Below are positions 43,770 through 51,859 of a DNA stretch of 64,000 nt, one piece after another. The first letter of the stretch is position 1. Each line of letters begins with the position of its first letter. This DNA comes from Polynucleobacter paludilacus (GTDB taxonomy: Bacteria > Pseudomonadota > Gammaproteobacteria > Burkholderiales > Burkholderiaceae): contig NZ_CP061298.1 of assembly GCF_018687595.1 (NCBI RefSeq), positions 1,606,876 to 1,670,875 of the forward strand. Reading direction: 5' to 3'. The notes under the pieces are model-generated. The model was given only the letters and a program-made list of their open reading frames with translations. It ran no database searches and had not been told where the DNA came from. A program made the position numbers and the translations under genes.

Positions 43770-44095
43770 TTGGCTTTGGCTTTCTTAAGGGGTTTGATGG
43801 GAAGGCAAGACTTACCGCCACAGCAGTTCTCTAATAAAAATTCACTTAGCTTTTGAACTTGCTCAGCATTAGGTCGATAGATTAAGTTGCGACTTTGACG
43901 CTCTACTAAAAGTAGCTCAGCATCAACTAAATCTTTTAAGTGAAAACTCAGAGTGGCATTCGGAATACCCAGCTTTTCAATAATCTGACTGGGAGTTAGT
44001 CCCTCATCGCCACGCTGAACAATGAGGCGAAATACATTAAGCCGAGTTTCTTGCCCAAGAGCTAGGAAAGCAGAGATAGCGTTATCATTGTTCAT
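43766..44095 (-). CDS. arsR: ArsR-type arsenic-responsive repressor
   Basis: 109 residues with a winged helix (LTPSQIIEKLGIPNATLSFHLKDLVDAELLLVERQSRNLIYRP shown in parts) and the C-terminal triad Cys-Cys-x5-Cys (ENCCGGKSC), the As(III) site known from Acidithiobacillus ferrooxidans ArsR. Divergent from arsH over 94 bp, where a partial inverted repeat near 44093-44122 could be its operator. Confidence 0.9.
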   Translation of the reverse strand: MNNDNAISAFLALGQETRLNVFRLIVQRGDEGLTPSQIIEKLGIPNATLSFHLKDLVDAELLLVERQSRNLIYRPNAEQVQKLSEFLLENCCGGKSCLPIKPLKKAKAK

Positions 44096-44189
44096 ATTTC
44101 GAATTATATGGAAATATATGACAGTTTTATGAAAGCTTATTCTTCATAGTCGCCTCCCAGTAATAGCACCCTGTAACTAATAATCATCT

Positions 44190-44900
44190 ATGTCTGACCT
44201 TTCTAATATCGATAAAGCACTATTTCATAAGCCTACCCTTGATGAATTAACTGTTAAATCTTCTCAAAGTCATCCACCGAGAATCTTGCTTTTATACGGC
44301 TCACTTAGGGAGCGGTCATTTAGTCGCCTTCTGGCAGAAGAAGCGGAAAGAATATTAAAAGCGATGGGATGTGAAACGCGGTTCTTTAATCCTCATGGAT
44401 TGCCGCAAGTAGATGACGCTCCTGAAACACATCCCAAAGTAGTAGAACTCAGAGAACTTGTAGAGTGGTCAGAGGGAATGGTTTGGAGTAGTCCAGAGCG
44501 CCATGGCGCTATGACAGGGCTGATGAAATCTCAAATCGATTGGATACCACTTAGCGTTGGCGCTGTCAGACCCTCTCAAGGTAAGACTTTAGCTTTATTA
44601 CAAGTGAGCGGTGGTTCGCAATCATTTAATGCGCTCAATCAAATGCGAATTCTAGGCAGATGGATGCGGATGATCACGATTCCCAATCAATCATCCGTAC
44701 CCAAAGCATTTCTAGAGTTTGATGACAACAATCGTATGAAGCCATCGGCTAATTACGATCGGGTGATTGATGTCATGGAGGAGCTGGTTAAGTTCACTTT
44801 ATTAACTAGAGCAGTTTCAGGCTATTTGACTGATCGCTACAGCGAGCGAAAAGAAAGTGCTGAGGAATTATCAAAGCGGGTTAATCAAAGAGCTATTTGA
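44190..44900 (+). CDS. arsH: ArsH, NADPH-dependent FMN reductase / organoarsenical oxidase
   Basis: 236 residues. Flavodoxin-like fold with [20 protein letters not shown] and the [20 protein letters not shown] stretch typical of ArsH, which oxidises trivalent organoarsenicals in characterised strains. Divergent from arsR. A composite repeat and tRNA-Phe follow to the right. Confidence 0.9.
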   Translation: MSDLSNIDKALFHKPTLDELTVKSSQSHPPRILLLYGSLRERSFSRLLAEEAERILKAMGCETRFFNPHGLPQVDDAPETHPKVVELRELVEWSEGMVWSSPERHGAMTGLMKSQIDWIPLSVGAVRPSQGKTLALLQVSGGSQSFNALNQMRILGRWMRMITIPNQSSVPKAFLEFDDNNRMKPSANYDRVIDVMEELVKFTLLTRAVSGYLTDRYSERKESAEELSKRVNQRAI

Positions 44901-44906
44901 TTGAAT

Positions 44907-44923
44907 TGTCGTTTTAAATGACA
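44907..44923. repeat. Near-palindrome TGTCGTTTTAAATGACA (site 10)
   Basis: 17 bp, G-type with one change, 7 bp after the arsH stop codon; paired with site 11. Confidence 0.65.
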
Positions 44924-44952
44924 TTGACCGACGCAGGGATGTCTACTTGGTT

Positions 44953-44969
44953 TGTCCTTTTAAAGGACG
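44953..44969. repeat. Near-palindrome TGTCCTTTTAAAGGACG (site 11)
   Basis: 17 bp, C-type; with site 10 and TTGACCGACGCAGGGATGTC between, this repeats the composite of sites 6-7. Confidence 0.65.
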
Positions 44970-45028
44970 GTTCACGCTGGGGCTATCCAAGGTAAATGCC
45001 TTCTAACCATGCCAAGCCATAAAAGAAA

Positions 45029-45050
45029 ATAGCCCAACAAGTGAGCTATT
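45029..45050 (-). terminator. tRNA-Phe terminator
   Basis: Imperfect ATAGC/GCTAT hairpin just past the tRNA 3' end with an A/T-rich flank. A stronger version accompanies repeat H. Confidence 0.6.
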
Positions 45051-45058
45051 GTGTTTCT

Positions 45059-45134
45059 TGGTGGCCCGGGGCGGAATCGAACCACCGACACAAGGATTTT
45101 CAATCCTCTGCTCTACCGACTGAGCTACCAGGCC
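45059..45134 (-). tRNA. tRNA-Phe (anticodon GAA)
   Basis: 76 nt including encoded CCA. Acceptor GGCCTGG/CCGGGCC, D-arm GCTC/GAGC, anticodon stem GAGGA/TCCTT with loop TTGAAAA, T-stem GGTGG/CCGCC and T-loop TTCGATT. All four stems pair. It is the target whose 3' 45 nt recur at C, G and H. A TATAAT lies at 45145-45150 on the minus strand, eleven bases before the tRNA. Confidence 0.96.
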
Positions 45135-45144
45135 AAGACTCGGA

Positions 45145-45150
45145 ATTATA
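45145..45150 (-). promoter_or_regulatory. tRNA-Phe -10 box TATAAT
   Basis: Perfect TATAAT on the minus strand at the right distance before the tRNA; the -35 is not clear. Confidence 0.6.
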
Positions 45151-45250
45151 ACGAATTGGACTTGGTTTTGAGTAAATTCTTCCGGTGACTCTTGATTATG
45201 GCCGGTTCCTCTATGTCAGATAGGTCTTTTCAGCCCCATTAGAATGGGTG

Positions 45251-46960
45251 ATGACTACACAAAGCTTTATACCCGGCAAAGATGCATCACTCGAATCAAC
45301 GATCGCCACCATGCAGCAAAAGTTGGTCGATCGGGGCTTCTTTCTCAATGAATCTTCTCTTCTGAATCCTGTAGAAGGCATTTGGTCTACTCATGTGAAA
45401 GACCGAGATTGCCCCATGTTATTTGCCAATGGCAAGGGCGCTACTGAATTAGCCGCTCGAGCCAGCGCGTTTGGTGAATTCTTTGAAAGATTGGGCACCC
45501 ATTATTTCTGGACCCACTTTTATCTGGGCAAGAAAAGAAGTGAGGCCAAGTTTGTTCACTATCCTCAAGAACAATGGTTTCCTCACGGTGATGGTTCATG
45601 GCCAAGCGGATTACTTAATCCAGAATTACATTCTTTTTATAACCCTGATGGCACGATTGATAGTTCTGTATTAGTTGATCTCAATTCTGGAAATGTAGCG
45701 CGTGGTATTTGTGCTTTGCCCTACACCCGCCTTCGAGACGGCGAAGTCGCCTGGATTCCTGTCAACATTATTGGGAATTTGTATGTCAGCAATGGTATGT
45801 CTGCTGGCAACACCATGATGGAAGCACGCACACAAGCGCTTTCAGAAATCTATGAACGGCATATTAAATATCGCATCATTAGTGAGGGGCTTTGTCTGCC
45901 CGATGTGCCAGAGGCAGTAATTGCGCGCTACCCCAAAATTGCAAGCGGTATTAAAGGCTTGCGTGAAGCTGGGTTTGGCATTTTGGTTAAAGATGCCTCG
46001 CTTGGCGGAGAGTATCCCGTGATGAACGTGACCTTATTGCATCCAAAGGATCAGGGTTGTTTTGCTAGCTTTGGCGCCCACCCCCGTTTTGAAATTGCAC
46101 TGGAGCGAGCTCTAACAGAACTCTTACAAGGTCGCGCCATAGATGCCCTGGAGAACTTTGCAGAGCCAGGCTTTGATATGGATGAAATTAACTCGGTATC
46201 CAATCTGGAAATTCATTTTGTCGATTCGAGTGGTGTTATCAGCTGGAACTTTTTAAGCAATACACCCGACTTTCCTTTTGTAGATTGGAACTTTAGCTCC
46301 ACTACGGAAGAGGATTACCGCTGGCTTTGTCAGCGCCTCGAAAAAGATGGATGCGATGCGTACGTTGCTGACTTCCCAGAGCAAGGCGCTTATGCTTGCC
46401 GTATTCTGGTGCCGGGTATGTCTGAGATTTATCCTGTTGAAGATTTGGAATGGGAAAACAATAGTGTTGGCAATCAGATTCGTCCAGCACTAGTAAGGTT
46501 ATCTAGCTTAAGTGAAGCGGAAGCCAAAAATCTACTGGCCGACCTGCAAACGCTCAATCTGAATGATGAGCGGCCGCTTTGGGAAATTCTAGGGCTCGCC
46601 ATCCCGGTGGGTACTACCTGGAAAGAATTGCGAATTGGTGAATTAAAAACTTTACTAGCTCTCGCTGTGGGCGATAAAGAAGCCGTGCTTGAAGGATGTG
46701 ACTGGATTCATCACTACAAGCAGATGAATCCTGCGCGCAGACTAGTCTATCGCTGTATTGAAAATTACCTTCAGTTTGATAATCCCGCTGCCTACGAGAA
46801 CTCACTAGCGCTTTTATATGGAGCAGAAGTATTGCGCCAAGCCAAAGCCCTGATTAATCGAGATGAGCGCTTCTTTGGTCTTGAGGACCTTGGTGAAAAT
46901 ATGGAGGCTAGCGCAATGCATCAAAGCCTATTAGCTGCCTACGACAAACTATTTGCTTAG
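45251..46960 (+). CDS. ycaO: YcaO-domain protein (ribosomal S12 beta-methylthiolation accessory)
   Basis: About 569 residues from ATG 45251, ortholog-like to E. coli YcaO along its length: MTTQSFIPGKDASLE start, FANGKGATELAARASAFGEFFER ATP-binding region, IPVNIIGNLYVSNGMSAGNT and FIDSSG-like VDSSGVISW. E. coli YcaO assists RimO; the C-terminal tail is of the YcaO type. No RiPP precursor or partner genes nearby, which argues against a peptide-modifying role. Confidence 0.92.
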   Translation: MTTQSFIPGKDASLESTIATMQQKLVDRGFFLNESSLLNPVEGIWSTHVKDRDCPMLFANGKGATELAARASAFGEFFERLGTHYFWTHFYLGKKRSEAKFVHYPQEQWFPHGDGSWPSGLLNPELHSFYNPDGTIDSSVLVDLNSGNVARGICALPYTRLRDGEVAWIPVNIIGNLYVSNGMSAGNTMMEARTQALSEIYERHIKYRIISEGLCLPDVPEAVIARYPKIASGIKGLREAGFGILVKDASLGGEYPVMNVTLLHPKDQGCFASFGAHPRFEIALERALTELLQGRAIDALENFAEPGFDMDEINSVSNLEIHFVDSSGVISWNFLSNTPDFPFVDWNFSSTTEEDYRWLCQRLEKDGCDAYVADFPEQGAYACRILVPGMSEIYPVEDLEWENNSVGNQIRPALVRLSSLSEAEAKNLLADLQTLNLNDERPLWEILGLAIPVGTTWKELRIGELKTLLALAVGDKEAVLEGCDWIHHYKQMNPARRLVYRCIENYLQFDNPAAYENSLALLYGAEVLRQAKALINRDERFFGLEDLGENMEASAMHQSLLAAYDKLFA

Positions 46961-46978
46961 TTAACGAGGGATTGAAGC

Positions 46979-47656
46979 TTAAGCCTCGCCCTTGTTTTTA
47001 GAGGTATCGATTCCGAGGGCTTTGAGCTTGCGATATAGATGGGTTCGCTCAAGACCCGTGTACTCGGAAATTTTGGTCATGCTGCCGCCCATCATTTGCA
47101 TCTGATGCTCAAAGTAGGCCTTCTCAAATAAATCCCTAGCCTCTCTGAGGGGTAGGTCATAGTAATTTTTGGCAATGCCACTGATGTATTCACCATCAGG
47201 CTGAATTGGAGGGGCAGGCTCTGGCGAATTTACTTTTGGAGCGGGGGCGATTGACTGAGCGACTCTACCCTGCTCTGGCTCAACATATTTTGGTGAAGTT
47301 TCTAAGGCTTTGTTGACCGTTTTGAGTAACTTTTGAAGCGCGATGGGCTTTTCTAAAAAGTTGAGCGCCCCAATACGGGTTGCCTCTACCGCGGTATCAA
47401 TCGTGGCATGCCCAGACATCATCACTACTGGCATTGTGAGCTGGCCCGTTTTGGACCATTCTTTTAATAACGTAATACCGTCGGTTTCTGGCATCCAAAT
47501 GTCCAACAGCACCAAATCGGGACGCATCTGTTCACGAATTTTGCGAGCGTGAGCCGCACTCTCAGCAGCGTAAATCGTATGGCCTTCATCTGTCAGGATT
47601 TCATTGAGCAACTCGCGAATACCCATTTCATCATCAACTACCAAAATGCTGGCCAT
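46979..47656 (-). CDS. NtrX-type response regulator lacking the AAA+ domain
   Basis: 225 residues: receiver domain (about 1-120) with phospho-acceptor Asp in VLLDIWMPETDG, a Pro-rich linker, and a Fis-type helix-turn-helix at the end (MTKISEYTGLERTHLYRKLKALGI). Standard NtrX has about 450 residues with a sigma-54 AAA+ module between these; here it is absent with no sign of a frameshift. It could bind DNA without sigma-54 activation. Adjacent to ntrY. Confidence 0.85.
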   Translation of the reverse strand: MASILVVDDEMGIRELLNEILTDEGHTIYAAESAAHARKIREQMRPDLVLLDIWMPETDGITLLKEWSKTGQLTMPVVMMSGHATIDTAVEATRIGALNFLEKPIALQKLLKTVNKALETSPKYVEPEQGRVAQSIAPAPKVNSPEPAPPIQPDGEYISGIAKNYYDLPLREARDLFEKAYFEHQMQMMGGSMTKISEYTGLERTHLYRKLKALGIDTSKNKGEA

Positions 47657-47658
47657 GA

Positions 47659-49977
47659 TTACGCCGCCTCTTTCGCTAGGTTCATAAACAAAATGGATAC
47701 TTTTGCACCAATCACTTCTTCTCCCTGCATGCGATTCCGGATTTCTATTTTGGCAGAATGATCTTCAATAATTTTCTTCACCACAGCCAATCCCAATCCC
47801 GTACCTTTACTCTTGGTTGTTACATAGGGCTCGAATGCCCTTGCCAATATCTTAGCTGGAAATCCAGAACCAGAATCACTTATTGTCAGTCTCACTGCAT
47901 TTTGCATTATGCCGTTAGCCTCTCCATAAGGAACCAACTCAGTTTTAACTTGAACGGGTTCATTTTGATGACTGCCTTCTAAAGTTGCATCCTGCGCATT
48001 CTGTAATAGATTATGAATAACCTGTCTGAGCTGAGTAGGATCACCCATAATATCTGGACAGTGTGGATCTAGTATGACGCGCAATGGGCTGCCCTCATAA
48101 AGACCCAGAATCTCTTGTGTGAGCTGATTAATTGATACCGCCTTTAATTGTGGTGCAGGTGTCTTAGCAAAATCCCTAAAATCATTCACCATTTCTTTCA
48201 TGGCGCGCACTTGGCCAATGATGGTGTCAGTGCTGCGGTTCAGCATTTCTTCTTGCTCGGGAGTTAAGCTACCGGCCAGTTTATGTTGCAGGCGCTCTGC
48301 AGACAGCTGAATGGGGGTCAGTGGATTCTTAATTTCATGGGCCAAACGTCTAGCCACCTCACTCCAAGCAATCGAGCGCTGAGCACTGACAACATCGGTA
48401 ATGTCATCGAATACCACCATCTTTAAATCGGGCGCCAGCTCGGTTCCCCTAACAAAAAGGGTCACGCCCAGCTCATTTTCAAATTCATTGGTTGCGTGGA
48501 GCTGAATTTGCTTTTGCCATACAGGGGCCACCTCTTCTAGATTGGCTGAAGCTGCATCGCCTCCAGCAGCAATACTGAGCTTCATAGTAGCAAACCCCTC
48601 TTGAATGGCTTGCTCAAATTCCTCTAATACCGGAATTTCACTCAAAGCCTTCCCATCCAACTTCGTTAAATCTTGGCGAAAAATTCGATCTGCGCCCGCA
48701 TTGCTGGAGACAACGTTGAAGTGCTTGTCAAAAATACAGACACCAGCCGTTAAATTACCGAGAACAGTTTCTAAAAAGGCCTTGGATTCTTGCAAAGACT
48801 TACGGGTATCTGCAAGCTGTCGTGTCATTACATTAAATTGGCGGGTCAACATTCCGAGCTCGTCGCCAGTATCCAACTCAGGCTTTGGAGAAAGATCCCC
48901 CTGTGCAACAGCTTGAGTTCCTCGCAAGAGCATCAACAAAGGGCGCGCCAGTTGCCGACCCAGCAATAAGGCTAAGACCACCGCCACGAATAATGCAAAA
49001 AAGAGTGTGAGTGTCAGCGTGCCCACAAACATCTTCTTCAGGCCGGAGCGGCCTAATGATTTTTCTTGGTAATCGGTATAGGCAGCCTGCACTGCTAAGG
49101 TGTTTTTACTGATTCCCTCGGGCACCGTCTTAATGAGCTGCAAATACCAAAATTCTTTTTGATTCTGAAGACCAAGCCCGAAGCCGTGATCGCCGTTGAA
49201 GCGCTCTTTAACCAAAGGAACAATTGCCCGCAAGCGGTAAGCCTGTGATCCATCGGAGTTATTAGGCTCATCTATATATGCGCTGCCATTTACCTTAGAA
49301 GCTTGAGACATCGTCTCCGAGCTAGGCGCTGCAGAGGGCGCCTCAAGGGCGCCAGAGGCCGCTGTAGCCACAATCATTTGTCGGCCATTAAAGATCGTGA
49401 TTTCTTGAATGCCAAACTGATCTCGCATTCTCGATAGCAACAGCGTTAACTCTGCAGGACTCGCATTATTAGGTAGGCGCTGAATTTGATCAGCAACAAT
49501 GCGGCCCTCATCCTGTAATTCAGCGAGCGAGCTGCTCAGAGTTGCGCGCCCCAACTCTAGGCCGGCCTCCAGGGCTGACTCGGTTTGTACATCAAACCAA
49601 GTTTCAATACTTCGAGATACGAATTGTAGAGATACGCCATACAAAATTAAACCTGGCACTACGCCAACTAAACCAAAAATCATTGCTAGCTTGGCGATTA
49701 GTCGTGTACCAAAGCGGCCCTTATGCCAGCGCACCGCAATCACAACCACCAAAACAATAATGACGAGGGTTAGGCTAATGCCAATAATAATGTTGGCAGC
49801 GTAAAGCCAAATAAAATAATTATCAAAAAACTTCGTATTGGATGAGGCGAGCGAAAGCATCACCAGCAGAATCAATGCAAATCCACCAATTAATCCTGCC
49901 GCCAATGGAAGAAGGCGCCCCTTCCAAATTTCTTTTTGAGAGAGTTTGGGGATGAATGAGTTCAATGCCATCTTCAT
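47659..49977 (-). CDS. ntrY: NtrY-type sensor histidine kinase
   Basis: 772 residues. N-terminal transmembrane helices with a periplasmic sensor, a further helix, HAMP (RQLARPLLMLLRGTQAVAQGDLS), a PAS region and the kinase core: H-box HEIKNPLTPIQLSAERL, N-box and G-box (GTGLGLAVVKKI). NtrYX links nitrogen and redox control in many proteobacteria; the exact cue here is unknown. Its start overlaps the DUF4390 stop codon; ntrX follows 2 bp on. Confidence 0.9.
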   Translation of the reverse strand: MKMALNSFIPKLSQKEIWKGRLLPLAAGLIGGFALILLVMLSLASSNTKFFDNYFIWLYAANIIIGISLTLVIIVLVVVIAVRWHKGRFGTRLIAKLAMIFGLVGVVPGLILYGVSLQFVSRSIETWFDVQTESALEAGLELGRATLSSSLAELQDEGRIVADQIQRLPNNASPAELTLLLSRMRDQFGIQEITIFNGRQMIVATAASGALEAPSAAPSSETMSQASKVNGSAYIDEPNNSDGSQAYRLRAIVPLVKERFNGDHGFGLGLQNQKEFWYLQLIKTVPEGISKNTLAVQAAYTDYQEKSLGRSGLKKMFVGTLTLTLFFALFVAVVLALLLGRQLARPLLMLLRGTQAVAQGDLSPKPELDTGDELGMLTRQFNVMTRQLADTRKSLQESKAFLETVLGNLTAGVCIFDKHFNVVSSNAGADRIFRQDLTKLDGKALSEIPVLEEFEQAIQEGFATMKLSIAAGGDAASANLEEVAPVWQKQIQLHATNEFENELGVTLFVRGTELAPDLKMVVFDDITDVVSAQRSIAWSEVARRLAHEIKNPLTPIQLSAERLQHKLAGSLTPEQEEMLNRSTDTIIGQVRAMKEMVNDFRDFAKTPAPQLKAVSINQLTQEILGLYEGSPLRVILDPHCPDIMGDPTQLRQVIHNLLQNAQDATLEGSHQNEPVQVKTELVPYGEANGIMQNAVRLTISDSGSGFPAKILARAFEPYVTTKSKGTGLGLAVVKKIIEDHSAKIEIRNRMQGEEVIGAKVSILFMNLAKEAA

Positions 49978-50555
49978 CGCTGAATCAGGTTTTGTCCTGT
50001 GGGATTAAAAGGGAAATGTAGCCACTCGCTACTAATATTCCAGTCGCGATTATTGAGTGCATTCACTTGAAACGGCTTAGGAAGCTTACTCAAATCAAGC
50101 GACATTTTTAGTGCCGCCGTATACGACTTACTGGGGTCAATTTGAGCGCCCTCAATCACGCGCCAACCACCAATGCTACCAATCACTTGAAGCGCCTCAG
50201 CAATGGTGGGCGCAGAAAAGGTAAAACCTTCTGATGAAATTCGATACTGTTTCGTGAGGGGCTGATAAGAGAGTCGGGCTTGCTTTTGGGCCAAGATCGA
50301 TTTTTCATCAAACCAGTACCAGCGCGAACGGGTTAAATCAAATTCGGTTTGAAAATATAAAACCACCCCTTTTTGAACTGCATCTTCCAGGCCCGGCGAT
50401 AGTTCAATTTGAAAAGTGGCATTGAGTAGCCAGTCGTTATCAGCCCGCTCCAACTCGACGGATTTGATTTTGATTCCCTCAGCATAGGCAACGCCCGCAC
50501 CCAAACCCAGCGCCAATAGTATGCAGAGAAGCAATTGTTTAATGCTTTGACTCAT
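49974..50555 (-). CDS. DUF4390 family protein
   Basis: 193 residues with a signal peptide (cleaved near YAEG). FYLQTEFDLTRSRWYWFDEK-like FQTEFDLTRSRWYWFDEK is the family motif. It sits between rsmB and ntrY, overlapping both by 4 bp, as in other betaproteobacteria. No molecular role is known. Confidence 0.85.
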   Translation of the reverse strand: MSQSIKQLLLCILLALGLGAGVAYAEGIKIKSVELERADNDWLLNATFQIELSPGLEDAVQKGVVLYFQTEFDLTRSRWYWFDEKSILAQKQARLSYQPLTKQYRISSEGFTFSAPTIAEALQVIGSIGGWRVIEGAQIDPSKSYTAALKMSLDLSKLPKPFQVNALNNRDWNISSEWLHFPFNPTGQNLIQR

Positions 50556-51859
50556 GACCCATTTTTCTTAAACAAGGCATAGTAAAAACCATCATTTGTA
50601 GCGGTCGGGAGAATCTGTCCTGGAGCGCTTAATCGTAATGCATTGGGGTATTTTGCTGCAAACCATTTAGCCTGGTCTTCCCCTTCTTCCGGAAAAATAG
50701 AGCAAGTGATATATAAAAGCGTGCCATTTGGTTTTAGCATTTGCCAAGCCTGCGCCATAATGCTCTGCTGTTTTTGCTGCAACTGAGCAATATCCGAGGC
50801 GCGACGCAGAAAAGGGATATCGGGATGGCGGGCCACAATGCCCGATGCGGAGCAAGGGGCATCAAGCAGAATTTTGTCAAAAGGCTTGCCGTCCCACCAA
50901 GAAGATTGCGAGGCATCCCCTCTCACAATCTGCACCTTGTCGGTATGTAGGCGCAGGCGATCTAAATTTCCGCCGATACGGGCAAGGCGGTGTTTATCTA
51001 TTTCTAAAGCTACTGTATTCGCATCGGCCAACTCTAATAAGTGCGCCGTTTTGCCACCAGGGGCTGCACAGGCGTCTAGAATTAAGTCGCCTACTTTTGG
51101 ATCTAACAATATTGCGGCTAATTGAGCCCCGGAGTCCTGCACTGAAACAGCTCCACTGTAAAACTCGGGCAGGTCTGAGACAGGCACAGCCTCATCTAGG
51201 ATTAGCGCCGAGGGAAGAAGAACGCCAGCCAGGGTATCAAGGGGTTTTGAAGCAATTCCGCTTTGAGCCAACATAGCTTGATATTGCTCACGCGTATATT
51301 GCCGTACGTTGACACGAAGTATTAATGGGGCACGCTGGGCTTGCTGAAAACCAATCGCTTGCCACTCTTTAGGGTAAGACTGCTTTAAATTGGCACGCCA
51401 CCATGCTGGGTAATACATGGAAATCGGGTCGGGCGCATAGCCCTTGGTGGCAATCGCTTGAAACTTCTGACTCACCTTACGTAATACAGCATTGACCATC
51501 CCCTTGGCATAAAGGGTTTTGTCGTAAAGGCCGCAAGCCTCAACTGCCTGATCGACAATCGTATGCGTGGCATAAGTCTTCTGGTCGCCATGTAAAAATA
51601 ATGCAATCGCTACGCTTAAGAGATGAGCTGTTTCAGGAGGTGGCGCCTTCGGCACAAACTCTTTGATGAGTTCTTGTGAGCCATTCCATTTGCGCAAAGC
51701 ATCAAAAGTCAGACTTTGGACGATGGGGCGCTCATGTGCGCCAAGCTGATCGAGCACTTCGCCCAATGACCTGCCGCGCATGACTTCGCCAAGCGCTTGG
51801 GCTGCGATCGTGATTGCCTCTGATAAAGGCAGATTATGACTTCCTGGGCGCTCAGTCAA
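50552..51859 (-). CDS. rsmB: 16S rRNA (cytosine967-C5)-methyltransferase RsmB
   Basis: About 435 residues. An N-terminal NusB-like domain (ITIAAQALGEVMRGRSL) and a methyltransferase with LDACAAPGGKTAHLLEL (SAM site), LLDAPCSASGIV with the first Cys and the YITCSIFPEE second Cys. I place the start at TTG 51859, which overlaps fmt by 8 bp; an ATG at 51910 would overlap by 59 bp. Confidence 0.93.
   Translation of the reverse strand: MTERPGSHNLPLSEAITIAAQALGEVMRGRSLGEVLDQLGAHERPIVQSLTFDALRKWNGSQELIKEFVPKAPPPETAHLLSVAIALFLHGDQKTYATHTIVDQAVEACGLYDKTLYAKGMVNAVLRKVSQKFQAIATKGYAPDPISMYYPAWWRANLKQSYPKEWQAIGFQQAQRAPLILRVNVRQYTREQYQAMLAQSGIASKPLDTLAGVLLPSALILDEAVPVSDLPEFYSGAVSVQDSGAQLAAILLDPKVGDLILDACAAPGGKTAHLLELADANTVALEIDKHRLARIGGNLDRLRLHTDKVQIVRGDASQSSWWDGKPFDKILLDAPCSASGIVARHPDIPFLRRASDIAQLQQKQQSIMAQAWQMLKPNGTLLYITCSIFPEEGEDQAKWFAAKYPNALRLSAPGQILPTATNDGFYYALFKKNGS

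Noticed and set aside
33958..44969. The 17-bp near-palindromes as Xer dif sites or RNA terminators
   Set aside because: They are too short for two 11-bp Xer arms with a spacer, and the one-base centre does not allow an RNA loop.
32121..45103. CRISPR array
   Set aside because: Repeat units are far apart, separated by genes, and match a tRNA; no short regular spacers or cas genes.
32121..45103. Integron cassette array with attC sites
   Set aside because: No intI gene and no attC-type core sites; the repeats derive from tRNA-Phe and include terminators.
45251..46960. YcaO as part of a peptide-natural-product cluster
   Set aside because: It aligns with E. coli-type YcaO over its full length and has no precursor peptide, dehydrogenase or exporter genes nearby.
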